From: Clostridium kluyveri DSM 555
GTDB lineage: Bacteria; Bacillota; Clostridia; Clostridiales; Clostridiaceae
Assembly (NCBI RefSeq): GCF_000016505.1
Contig: NC_009706.1
Span: 2,418,001 to 2,482,000 of the forward strand
Direction of reading: 5' to 3'
DNA: 64,000 nt
Below, piece by piece: positions 54,501-63,096 of this stretch (the first letter of the stretch is position 1; every line of letters starts with the position of its first letter). The translations under genes and the position numbers were made by a program. The notes below the pieces were generated by a model that did no database searches, was not told where the DNA came from, and saw nothing but the letters and a program-made list of their open reading frames with translations.

Positions 54501-55706
54501 TCAAATAATTTTTTTAATCTTCTCCCCAGATATTATATCCTCTACCGGACATATGTTTAGACACAGATGACATCCTGCACATTTATTTTTTAATAATGAA
54601 GGTTTCCTATTTTCATAGTCCCATTTTATGGCCTGATGGCCTCCATCATAACAAGATATATAGCATCTGCCGCAGCCTACACAGTTGTGATATGTAAACT
54701 CTGGATACACTACATAACTTCTGTCCAATTCATCTGCTGGAACTACATTTTTGAGTGCAAAACCCACTAAGTCTTCTAACATATTAAATCCTTTTTCCTC
54801 CATATAGTAAGATAATCCGCTGATTAAATCTTTTATTATTCTGTACCCATACTGCATAATTGCCGTAGTAACCTGAATATTTGAAGCTCCCAAAAGCATA
54901 AATTCTAATACATCTTCCCAGTTTTCGATTCCCCCCATGCCACTTATAGGAATGCCTTTTAATTTAGGACTTTTAGCCAAATCCTGTATAAATCTAAGAG
55001 CTATAGGTTTTATGGCCTTCCCTGAATATCCAGATACTGATGATTTTCCCCCTATTATAGGATAAGGTGAAAATTTATTTAAATCTACCCTGGTTATGCT
55101 CTTTATGGTATTGATAGCAGCTATTCCATCGGCTCCCCCCCTTATAGAAGCAGCTGCAGGTATTGTCATATCTGAAAGATTAGGTGTCATTTTAGCAAGT
55201 ATAGGCAGTGAAGTCCCCTTTCTCACTGCCCTGCAGTAATTTTCCACAAGCTCAGGGCTCTGCCCTACATCCGCCCCCATGGACTGTAAAGACATCTGTG
55301 GGCAGGAAAAATTACATTCAATTATATCCGCTCCTATTTGAGTAACCATCTCTGCTAATTTGGTCCACTCCTCTTCAGTTTCTCCCATAATGGATGCAAC
55401 TAAAACTTTTTGGGGATATTTTTGTTTTAATTTTCTCATATGCTCCAAATTTTCTTCTAGAGGATGGTCTGAAATCTGCTCTAAATTTCTAAAGCCTACA
55501 AAAGGTGCATTTTCTTTACCTATTATATCAAATCTTGGAGATACTTCATTTGGAATGTAAAATCCAATGGTTTTAAATACTACACCTGCCCATCCCATAT
55601 CCAGTGCCTTAGAACACATTTCAAAATTATTACCTACCACAGAAGAGGATAAAAAAAATGGATTTTCACACTTTATACCACAAAATTCTATTGAAAGATC
55701 CTTCAT
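54501..55706 (-). CDS. preA: Dihydropyrimidine dehydrogenase, PreA-type subunit
   Basis: 401 residues. A flavin-binding TIM barrel of the dihydroorotate dehydrogenase superfamily covers about 1-310, with [18 protein letters not shown] near the catalytic Cys. Two C-terminal 4Fe-4S clusters follow ([11 protein letters not shown] and [11 protein letters not shown]). PreA reduces uracil and thymine to the dihydro forms. It starts one base after the small Fe-S gene and is the last gene of the cluster. The usual flavoprotein partner PreT is incomplete here. Confidence 0.94.
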   Translation of the reverse strand: MKDLSIEFCGIKCENPFFLSSSVVGNNFEMCSKALDMGWAGVVFKTIGFYIPNEVSPRFDIIGKENAPFVGFRNLEQISDHPLEENLEHMRKLKQKYPQKVLVASIMGETEEEWTKLAEMVTQIGADIIECNFSCPQMSLQSMGADVGQSPELVENYCRAVRKGTSLPILAKMTPNLSDMTIPAAASIRGGADGIAAINTIKSITRVDLNKFSPYPIIGGKSSVSGYSGKAIKPIALRFIQDLAKSPKLKGIPISGMGGIENWEDVLEFMLLGASNIQVTTAIMQYGYRIIKDLISGLSYYMEEKGFNMLEDLVGFALKNVVPADELDRSYVVYPEFTYHNCVGCGRCYISCYDGGHQAIKWDYENRKPSLLKNKCAGCHLCLNICPVEDIISGEKIKKII

Positions 55707-56030
55707 TTATTTAACCCCCTCCAGTTTTGAATGCTTTTTATATAAAAATTCATGTACCATCTTTATTTTTATAGGTCTATCAATCTTACCTCTTATACAG
55801 TTTTTCTGACAGTACATCTTATTATTACAGGCCACACCACATTCTCCCGCCCTATTCAAGTCTTCCATAGTTTTATAGTAAGCTCCCTTATAATTTCTAA
55901 ATCTTAAAGACATTATAATATCCGATGGAGCCTTTTTGCCTGGACATGCTTTACTACAGGGCGGATCATAACATAAAAGACATCTTGTTGCTTCTTCCAT
56001 TATCTGTTTGTATTTTATATTATCTTCCAT
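55707..56030 (-). CDS. Stand-alone N-terminal Fe-S module of PreT/GltD type
   Basis: 107 residues. It matches only the Fer4_20 domain that opens dihydropyrimidine dehydrogenase PreT and glutamate synthase small subunits: CLLCYDPPCSKACPGK and CGVACNNKMYCQKNC, eight Cys for two 4Fe-4S clusters. PreT is normally about 410 residues with FAD and NAD(P)H domains; none are encoded here. It directly abuts preA. A likely role is to bridge electrons from ferredoxin or another donor to PreA. Confidence 0.85.
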   Translation of the reverse strand: MEDNIKYKQIMEEATRCLLCYDPPCSKACPGKKAPSDIIMSLRFRNYKGAYYKTMEDLNRAGECGVACNNKMYCQKNCIRGKIDRPIKIKMVHEFLYKKHSKLEGVK

Positions 56031-56057
56031 CTAAAAGCCTCCTATCTCTACCTTAAA

Positions 56058-57425
56058 CTATATTTTCTTCTTCCTCTTTAAAAATTTTCCCCAGCCAGGT
56101 TCTCCTAAAAATTCTCCATCTTTAAATATCAGCCTTCCCCTTGAAAATGTCATAACCGGGTATCCTTTCAATTTCACTCCTTCCCATATGGTATGATCCA
56201 CATCTGAATGCATATTCTCCTTGGAAATAGTAAAGTCCTTATGTGGATCATATATAACAATATCCGCATCTGAACCCACTGTAATACTGCCTTTTTCAGG
56301 AAAACATCCATATATTCTAGCAGGATTTGTAGAACATACTTCTACTACCTTATTAAAAGAGACTCTTCCTTTATTAGCTTCACTTAACATGTAGGGATAC
56401 ATATTTTCTATTCCCATACATCCATTTGGTATATTAGTGAAATCATCCTTTCCCCAATCCTTTTCATAGGATTGAAATGGGCAGTGATCTGTAGCTATAG
56501 TTGCAATATCTCCAGTTTTTATACCCTGCCATAGGGCATCTTGACTTTCCTTCCCCTTTATTGGCGGAGAACATACAAAATTTCTCCCATCTTCCCTTTT
56601 ATAAACCTGATTGGTAAAATATAAATATTGAGGACAAGTTTCTGCATATATTTCATATCCTTCATCCCTGGCCTTTTTAACTTCTTCCATCCCTTCCTTA
56701 TTTGCAAGATGAACTATATATAAAGGAGCATTTAATGCCTTAGCCCAGTGTATTGCCCTTTTATCTGCTTCTGCTTCTACAAATTCCGGTCTTGAAAGAT
56801 AATGATACCAGGGAGAAGTTTTTCCCTCTTTTAAAAATTGCTCCATCCTTATATCTATTAAATCAGGATTTTCTGCATGAACTGCTATAATGGCACCTAC
56901 CTCTTTGGACTTTTCAAGCATCTGACACAGTACTCCATCATCTGCCATCAGCCCTTCCTTTTTATATACCATAAATACTTTAAAACTAGGTATTCCATAA
57001 TCTACACAGGTTTTTAATTCCTCTAAAATTTCCGGTCTTAAATCCGATACCACCAGATGAAAAGCATAATCAACACAAGCTGCAGGTGCACATAATTCAT
57101 CCCTTTCTTTGGCAGTTTGAATTAATCCATACCCCTTTTTCTGAAGTGCAAAATCAAAAACTGTAGTTGTTCCGCCGCAGGCAGCAGCTCTTGTACCTGC
57201 TTCATATCCATCTGCTGATACCGTCCCTCCAAAGGGCATTTCAAGGTGGGTGTGAGCATCTATGGCACCTGGAAGTACATACTCTCCTTCTACATCAACT
57301 ATTTTGGCATTTATATCTTCAATCTGACTGGCTACAGCTGCAATTTTTCCATTTTTTATTCCTATATTTGCCCTATAGGTATCTGATGCCGTTATTATAA
57401 CACCATTTTTTATAATTATATCCAT
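56058..57425 (-). CDS. Dihydropyrimidinase / hydantoinase
   Basis: 455 residues of the amidohydrolase superfamily. DAHTHLEMPFGG near 57-68 gives two metal-binding His. The bridging carbamylated Lys is probably in FKVFMVYKK near 150, and a further Asp lies in ATDHCPF near 315. It opens dihydrouracil to N-carbamoyl-beta-alanine. It stands between the transporter gene and the PreA/Fe-S genes. A hydantoinase activity cannot be separated by sequence alone. Confidence 0.93.
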   Translation of the reverse strand: MDIIIKNGVIITASDTYRANIGIKNGKIAAVASQIEDINAKIVDVEGEYVLPGAIDAHTHLEMPFGGTVSADGYEAGTRAAACGGTTTVFDFALQKKGYGLIQTAKERDELCAPAACVDYAFHLVVSDLRPEILEELKTCVDYGIPSFKVFMVYKKEGLMADDGVLCQMLEKSKEVGAIIAVHAENPDLIDIRMEQFLKEGKTSPWYHYLSRPEFVEAEADKRAIHWAKALNAPLYIVHLANKEGMEEVKKARDEGYEIYAETCPQYLYFTNQVYKREDGRNFVCSPPIKGKESQDALWQGIKTGDIATIATDHCPFQSYEKDWGKDDFTNIPNGCMGIENMYPYMLSEANKGRVSFNKVVEVCSTNPARIYGCFPEKGSITVGSDADIVIYDPHKDFTISKENMHSDVDHTIWEGVKLKGYPVMTFSRGRLIFKDGEFLGEPGWGKFLKRKKKI

Positions 57426-57454
57426 TATTTATCACCTCATAAAATAATCTGAAC

Positions 57455-58954
57455 CTAAGAATTACTTGATTCATTTGCAAGCTCTGCAGCGGACTCTGGC
57501 TCCTTTGAAGAAGCGCTTAATAAATAGTAAATCACAAAAGATACTGCAAAGCCTACAAACCAAGCATAATTAGCCAACCCGTTTAAGCTTGGAATTATCT
57601 TGCCTATAAGAGCTGCAAATATGCCTACAGCCAGTGAAATAACAGCCCTTAAGTTAAAACCTTTGTTATAAGTATATTTCCCCTTTGTTAGGTATAGATC
57701 CTTAAGAACTAAATTTTTCTTTTTTATAATCCAATAATCACAAATAATTATTGCTGCTACAGGTCCAAGAATTCCAGAATAAGTTCCAAGCCATGCATAT
57801 ATATATCCACTAGGATCAGACAGTAATTTCCATGGCATTATAAGTATTCCAATAATACCTGTAATAAGACTTCCCATTTTGAAACTTATGTGTTTAGGTG
57901 CCATATTTGAAAAATCATTTGCTGGAGAGACAATATTTGCCGCTATATTGACAGAAAGAGAAGCCACCACTATTCCGAAAAATCCAATTAATAATGCTAC
58001 AGGATTAGTAAATTTAGCTATTATATCTACCGGATCCCACATGGCTTTGCCATATATAACTACGGTAGCAGAAGTTATTATTATACCCATTGCAGAAAAT
58101 ATAGTCATAGTTATAGGAAGCCCTAAAGACTGTCCCACCATTTGCTCTTTTTGTCCTTTTGCAAATCTTGTAAAATCAGGTATGTTCAATGAAAGAGTAG
58201 CCCAAAATCCTACCATACTGGTAAGTGCTGCAGGAAATACCTTCATAAAATCGCCCATAGTTTTAAGCTTACTTTCCTCACTTAAAAGAGGTCCAAAGCC
58301 ATGTGCAGAGCTAACTGCCCAAATTACCAAAAATACGGCTAAAATTATTACTGCCGGTGCAGCCCAATTTTCAAATTTTTTAAGCTGTTCCATTCCTTTA
58401 AATATAATAAACATCTGTATGCCCCAGAATATCATAAATGTTATAGCCGCAGGCAAACTCAATCCCGCTATTTCAAAGCTTCCACCCAGAGTTTTCCATC
58501 CTGGAATTACAGCTGAAAATAATACATTTAACGCACTTCCACCTATATAAGTATTGATTCCGAACCATCCGCAGGCTACAACAGCTCTGAGTACTGCAGG
58601 TATATTGGCACCAAATACTCCAAAGGCCGCTCTAGAGAAAACAGGAAAATTTATTCCATATTTAGTTCCAGGATGAGCATTTAATAAAATAGGTATTAAA
58701 ACTATAAGATTTCCAAAAGTAATGGTAAATAAAGCCTGTTTCCAATCCATTCCCAGTGATATTAAACTCCCTGCCAGCATATAGGTGGGTATACAGTGAG
58801 CCATTCCAATCCAGAGTGCAGTAAAATTATAAGTATTCCAGGTTCTCTCTTTAACAGGTACAGGGGCATTATCATCATTATATAATTTGCTTTCTGTAAC
58901 ATTTATATCTGATTTATCTAATTCATATATTTCTTTTTCCACCAGTTGTTCCAT
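57455..58954 (-). CDS. NCS1 family nucleobase:cation symporter
   Basis: 499 residues with 12 membrane helices and NCS1 motifs (RTWNTYNFTALWIGMAHCIPTYMLA in the first helix, GTKYGINFPVFSRAAFGVFGA next). It imports uracil, thymine, allantoin or hydantoin with Na+ or H+. Its position between the amidohydrolase and dihydropyrimidinase genes points to uracil or a hydantoin. Confidence 0.93.
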   Translation of the reverse strand: MEQLVEKEIYELDKSDINVTESKLYNDDNAPVPVKERTWNTYNFTALWIGMAHCIPTYMLAGSLISLGMDWKQALFTITFGNLIVLIPILLNAHPGTKYGINFPVFSRAAFGVFGANIPAVLRAVVACGWFGINTYIGGSALNVLFSAVIPGWKTLGGSFEIAGLSLPAAITFMIFWGIQMFIIFKGMEQLKKFENWAAPAVIILAVFLVIWAVSSAHGFGPLLSEESKLKTMGDFMKVFPAALTSMVGFWATLSLNIPDFTRFAKGQKEQMVGQSLGLPITMTIFSAMGIIITSATVVIYGKAMWDPVDIIAKFTNPVALLIGFFGIVVASLSVNIAANIVSPANDFSNMAPKHISFKMGSLITGIIGILIMPWKLLSDPSGYIYAWLGTYSGILGPVAAIIICDYWIIKKKNLVLKDLYLTKGKYTYNKGFNLRAVISLAVGIFAALIGKIIPSLNGLANYAWFVGFAVSFVIYYLLSASSKEPESAAELANESSNS

Positions 58955-58993
58955 AATAATCCCTTCTTTCTTTTAATAAACAAATATATTGTT

Positions 58994-60235
58994 TTACATC
59001 TTATCTATATCTAATATAGTCTGAAGCAATACATTAGTCCCTTTTACACAGTTATCAAGAGGAGTTTTTTCTATTTCACAATGGCTGTGTCCGCCAATAC
59101 TTGGAACAAATATCATAGTTACAGGCAGCATATCCGCTGCAAACTGGGCATCATGTCCTGGACCGCTGTACATTCTCATATTGGAGTATCTATAAAGATT
59201 TGCATTTTTTTCAACTAAATTCACCAATTCTTTATTAAAGCTGACAGTTTTACGTGCCCACAATTCCTTGTAGTTAACTTTACAACCTGCAAGTTCAAAG
59301 GGAATGTTCTTAATGATTTCAACTACCTGCTCTACTACTTTTGGCTCTTGGTGCCTTGCATCCAAAGTAAATTTAACATGCTCTGGTATAATTGTGTGCA
59401 CATTTGGTGAGCAGCTAATTCTGCCAGTGGTATAAACTAGCTTGTCATCAAGTTTGTCAAGTTCTCTGTGAAGATACAAAATGGCCTCAGAGGCAGCTAG
59501 AAGGGCATCCTTTCTCATTTTTTGCGGGACAGTTCCTGCATGTCCAGCCTGACCTATAAATTCAAATTCATAGTTAACCATTCCAACAACACCTTCTACC
59601 ACACCAATGTCCTTTTTTGCGGCCTCAAGTACTGGTCCCTGCTCAATGTGCAGCTCAAGAAGAGCTTTATAATCCTTAGGATTTATCCTATTTTTTTTAT
59701 CACCCTTATACCCACTTGCATCCAGGGCTTCTCCAAAAGTTATGCCTTCTGTATCTTTTGATGCCAGCATCCGTACCTTATCAAATTTACCGGTAATAAC
59801 ACCTGATGACATCATGGCAGGGTCAAAACGTGCCCCCTCTTCATTAGTCCAGATCATAACTGTAATTGGATGACGATGTGGAATATTTTCTGTAACTATA
59901 GTTTCAGCTGCTTCCATTGCAGTTAAAACCCCTAAAATTCCATCATAATTTCCGCCCTGTACCACTGAATCACAATGGGATCCCATTGCAATACGGGGGA
60001 GATCTTCTGAACCTTTAAAAGTAGCATACATATTTCCCATATCATCCGTTATAATTTCTGCACCCAGTGCTTTCATTCTCTTTGAAAATTCTCCTCTCGC
60101 CTGAAGTGCTGCCTCAGATAAGGATAACCTTGTTATGCCGCCCTTTCCAGTATCACCGAATTTACTAAAAGTTGTAATTTTATCCTCCATTCTCTCTTTA
60201 TCACAGGTAATTTTTTTCATTTCTTCTACTTCCAT
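58994..60235 (-). CDS. N-carbamoyl amino-acid amidohydrolase (M20, beta-ureidopropionase type)
   Basis: 413 residues, ATG behind AAGGAGATTTATTT. M20 zinc motifs: GSHCDSVVQGGNYDG (His, Asp), NEEGARF (Glu-Glu), LHIEQGPVLE and a late HDAQ. This is the hydantoinase/carbamoylase family. It hydrolyses N-carbamoyl-beta-alanine to beta-alanine, CO2 and ammonia, the third step of reductive pyrimidine breakdown. Confidence 0.92.
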   Translation of the reverse strand: MEVEEMKKITCDKERMEDKITTFSKFGDTGKGGITRLSLSEAALQARGEFSKRMKALGAEIITDDMGNMYATFKGSEDLPRIAMGSHCDSVVQGGNYDGILGVLTAMEAAETIVTENIPHRHPITVMIWTNEEGARFDPAMMSSGVITGKFDKVRMLASKDTEGITFGEALDASGYKGDKKNRINPKDYKALLELHIEQGPVLEAAKKDIGVVEGVVGMVNYEFEFIGQAGHAGTVPQKMRKDALLAASEAILYLHRELDKLDDKLVYTTGRISCSPNVHTIIPEHVKFTLDARHQEPKVVEQVVEIIKNIPFELAGCKVNYKELWARKTVSFNKELVNLVEKNANLYRYSNMRMYSGPGHDAQFAADMLPVTMIFVPSIGGHSHCEIEKTPLDNCVKGTNVLLQTILDIDKM

Positions 60236-60349
60236 AAATAAATCTCCTTTACAAATTCATTAAATTGGTTTAAAATATAATACGCAATTATTTTTAATTT
60301 ATAGGTGTCTTTGTATATATTTCGAAAGGCACTTATTTTTTAATTTTTT

Positions 60350-61708
60350 CTATTTCTCTATATATTCATCTACGAAATCTAATACTTTATCCAAAATATC
60401 CATTGCCTCTTCCAATTCTTCCTTCTTAATAATAAGTGGAGGGGCTACCATTATACAATTTTCATGAGAATAGGTTGAAAATCCTTTTTCCTTTAACATC
60501 CCTACAATTTTACCCATTATACCTTCTGGATCCCTTCCATAAGGAACTAATGCTTCTCTTGTATTTTTATCTTTAACCAGCTCTACCGCAGAGAATAGAC
60601 CTATATATCTAACATCTCCTACACTTGCATGTTTTTGTTTTATCTGTTCCAGTTTTTCTCCTAAAACGACACCCATTTTTTTAGAATTTTCTATTAAGTT
60701 TTCTTCTTCATATACTTCTATAGTTGCACATCCTGCAGCACATCCCAGTGGATGGGCATTATAAGTAAGTCCACACATAAGCACATTATCATCAAAATAC
60801 TCACCTATCTTTTTGCTTACAATAACTCCTCCCATAGGAACATATCCACAGGTGACCCCTTTTGCAAAAGTAATAATATCTGGTTCTACATCCCAATTAT
60901 TGCAGGCAAACCATTCTCCAGTTCTACCCCATCCAGCCATAACTTCATCACACACCATCACTATTCCAAACTCATCACATAGCTTTCTTATACCTTGAAG
61001 ATATCCTTTAGGTGGAATAATTACACCATTACTTCCTGTTACAGTTTCCAGGAAAATAGCCGCCACAGTTTCAGTTCCCTCATATATTAATTGTTCTTTT
61101 AATTTTCCAAGATAATATTCACATGCCTCTTCTTCACTTTCAAATCTTATACTTTCCCTATAAATATAGGGATCAAAAAATTTAACAAATCCTGGTATAC
61201 CAGGTTCACAGGTATACCTTCTTGGCTCTCCTGTTAAATTTGCAGCTCCAAAACTTGCCCCATGGTAAGAACGGTATCTGGAAAATATTTTAAATTTTCC
61301 CGTTGCCATTTTAGCTATTTTTATGGCATTTTCATTTGAATCCGCCCCACCTAATGTAAAAAATACTTTTCCCATATTTTCAGGAGCTTTTTCTATAACT
61401 TTAGCTGCAAGCTTTGACCTTACATCAACTGCATATCCAGGACCTATAAAAGGCATTTTATCTGCCTGCTCTTTTATAGCATTTATCACTTTTTTATTTC
61501 CATGTCCTATATTTAAATTTACAAGCTGTGAGGACATATCAAAATACTTTTTACCTGTACTGTCCCAAAAGTAAATTCCTTCAGCTTTTGTAATTACAAG
61601 TGGATTTAATTTTTTTTGTGCACTCCAGGAATGTAAATTATACTTTTTATCATATTCTTTTATTTTATTACTTTCTAAACACAATTCCTCATTTTGCAAA
61701 ATTTCCAT
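60350..61708 (-). CDS. Class III aminotransferase (omega-amino acid type)
   Basis: 452 residues of the PLP-dependent class III fold. Motifs are GGADSNENAIKIAK, YRSYHGASFGA, VCDEVMAGWGRTGEW with the PLP Asp, and FAKGVTCGYVPMGG with the Schiff-base Lys near 287. Relatives act on beta-alanine or taurine. Here it would turn beta-alanine into malonate semialdehyde with pyruvate or 2-oxoglutarate as acceptor. Confidence 0.92.
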   Translation of the reverse strand: MEILQNEELCLESNKIKEYDKKYNLHSWSAQKKLNPLVITKAEGIYFWDSTGKKYFDMSSQLVNLNIGHGNKKVINAIKEQADKMPFIGPGYAVDVRSKLAAKVIEKAPENMGKVFFTLGGADSNENAIKIAKMATGKFKIFSRYRSYHGASFGAANLTGEPRRYTCEPGIPGFVKFFDPYIYRESIRFESEEEACEYYLGKLKEQLIYEGTETVAAIFLETVTGSNGVIIPPKGYLQGIRKLCDEFGIVMVCDEVMAGWGRTGEWFACNNWDVEPDIITFAKGVTCGYVPMGGVIVSKKIGEYFDDNVLMCGLTYNAHPLGCAAGCATIEVYEEENLIENSKKMGVVLGEKLEQIKQKHASVGDVRYIGLFSAVELVKDKNTREALVPYGRDPEGIMGKIVGMLKEKGFSTYSHENCIMVAPPLIIKKEELEEAMDILDKVLDFVDEYIEK

Positions 61709-61719
61709 TTCTATTCCCC

Positions 61720-62868
61720 CTAATATATGGTTTCATATATTTCTATAAGCTGCCCTAATGTGGGCTTTCTAGGATTAAGTGTTGTACTCTTATTCTCTAC
61801 GGCATCCTTTGCCATTTTGTCAAAATTATCTTTATCCACTCCCACTTCTTTTAAACTTTTTGGAAGTCCTGTTTCTGAAAATAAATTTTTTATGGATTCT
61901 ATAGCCAAATAGCTGGCTTCTCTTGTAGATTTTCCCTCTATATTTTCTCCCATAGTCTTGGCAATAAATTTAAATTTCTCCGAACATGCAGCTCTATTAA
62001 ATCTCATTACTTCTGGAAGAAGCAATGCATTTGCAAGGCCATGTGGAACTTTATAATAGGCTCCAAGAGGCCTGGACATAGCATGAACAAGTGCCACAGA
62101 TGCATTGCTAAAGGCAAGACCCGCATACATCTGTCCAAGCAGCATATTGCTTCTTGCCTCCATGTCATCCTCTTTTAATACCGCTTTTATCAAATTACTT
62201 GTAATAAGCTCTATGGCTTTTACTGCATAAACATCACACATAGGTTGGGCAGCCTTGGATATATATGCTTCTACAGCATGGGTAAAGGCATCCATACCCG
62301 TTGCTGCAGTGACACTTGGAGGCATCATTTTAGTAAGATTTGGATCTAAAATAGCCACCTTAGGAATGAGAAAATCATTGCCAATCAACATTTTAATTTT
62401 TCTCTCTGTATCTGTTATTATAGAATATTTTGTAACTTCACTGCCTGTACCTGCAGTAGTTGGCAATGCCACTATAGGAATTCCCTCAATCTCTGGAGCC
62501 TTTTTTTCATAATCTAAAATATCTCCCCCGTTAGTGGATACCATACTTATGGCCTTGGCAGCATCTAGCGCACTTCCTCCTCCTAATGCCACTATCACAT
62601 CTATATTTTTCTCTTTGGCAGTCTCTACTCCCAGTCTTACTGTATTTACACTGGGATCTGATTCCACTTTGTCAAATATTACATACTCTAAACCTGATTT
62701 TTTTAAACTATCTGAAACCCTATCTAAAGCTCCAGTTTTTTTAGATGAATGTTTGCCAGTTACTATCAATACCCTCTTTCCCAATTTCAAAGACTTGGCT
62801 CCTGTTAAATCCACCGCATCCTCTCCATAAATTATGTCTCTTGGACACTGGAACATAGAATAATTCAT
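61720..62868 (-). CDS. Iron-containing alcohol dehydrogenase
   Basis: 382 residues from the ATG at 62868, behind AGAGGTGTTTTT; six upstream codons are excluded. Fe-ADH motifs: GGGSALDAAKAIS, PTTAGTGSEVT, and MSRPLGAYYKVPHGLANA with the metal His residues. In this cluster it may reduce malonate semialdehyde to 3-hydroxypropionate with NAD(P)H. The substrate is inferred from context. Confidence 0.92.
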   Translation of the reverse strand: MNYSMFQCPRDIIYGEDAVDLTGAKSLKLGKRVLIVTGKHSSKKTGALDRVSDSLKKSGLEYVIFDKVESDPSVNTVRLGVETAKEKNIDVIVALGGGSALDAAKAISMVSTNGGDILDYEKKAPEIEGIPIVALPTTAGTGSEVTKYSIITDTERKIKMLIGNDFLIPKVAILDPNLTKMMPPSVTAATGMDAFTHAVEAYISKAAQPMCDVYAVKAIELITSNLIKAVLKEDDMEARSNMLLGQMYAGLAFSNASVALVHAMSRPLGAYYKVPHGLANALLLPEVMRFNRAACSEKFKFIAKTMGENIEGKSTREASYLAIESIKNLFSETGLPKSLKEVGVDKDNFDKMAKDAVENKSTTLNPRKPTLGQLIEIYETIY

Positions 62869-62936
62869 AAAAACACCTCTGCTCATTTAAAATTCATTAA
62901 TTTATCATAATATTTTTTAATAATATAATAAATATT

Positions 62937-63011
62937 ATGGATATAAATTATCATATATAAAAACGTAATCATATATCCATGGTGTACAAATATATTGTTA
63001 TTTTTTTGTAC
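62937..63011. promoter_or_regulatory. Dyad symmetries upstream of the pyrimidine operon
   Basis: ATGGATATA (62937-62945) / TATATCCAT (62972-62980) and GTACAAA (62984-62990) / TTTGTAC (63005-63011) lie between the regulator gene and the alcohol dehydrogenase start. They may bind the PucR/CdaR-type regulator. Confidence 0.35.
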
Positions 63012-63025
63012 ATTATAAATTTATA

Positions 63026-63061
63026 TAAAAAAAATAAAAATTACAAAAGATACTTTTGCAA
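63026..63061 (-). terminator. Terminator after the PucR/CdaR-type regulator gene
   Basis: Minus strand stem TTGCAAAAG / CTTTTGTAA (63041-63061), followed by TTTTTATTTTTTTT. Confidence 0.7.
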
Positions 63062-63096
63062 TTTTCACTCCCTAAAAGTAAGGTATGAACCTTGAA

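Noticed and set aside
57440-57475. GAACC/ACTTGATT match to the hairpin repeat lead at the NCS1 stop, and a similar one at 63085-63110
   Set aside because: Both lie at gene ends without the following hairpin; likely chance.
60300-60350. Hairpin with T-run between the amidohydrolase and aminotransferase genes
   Set aside because: The T-tract is on the plus strand, opposite to the genes, and the stem needs a G-T pair; not supported as an operon terminator.
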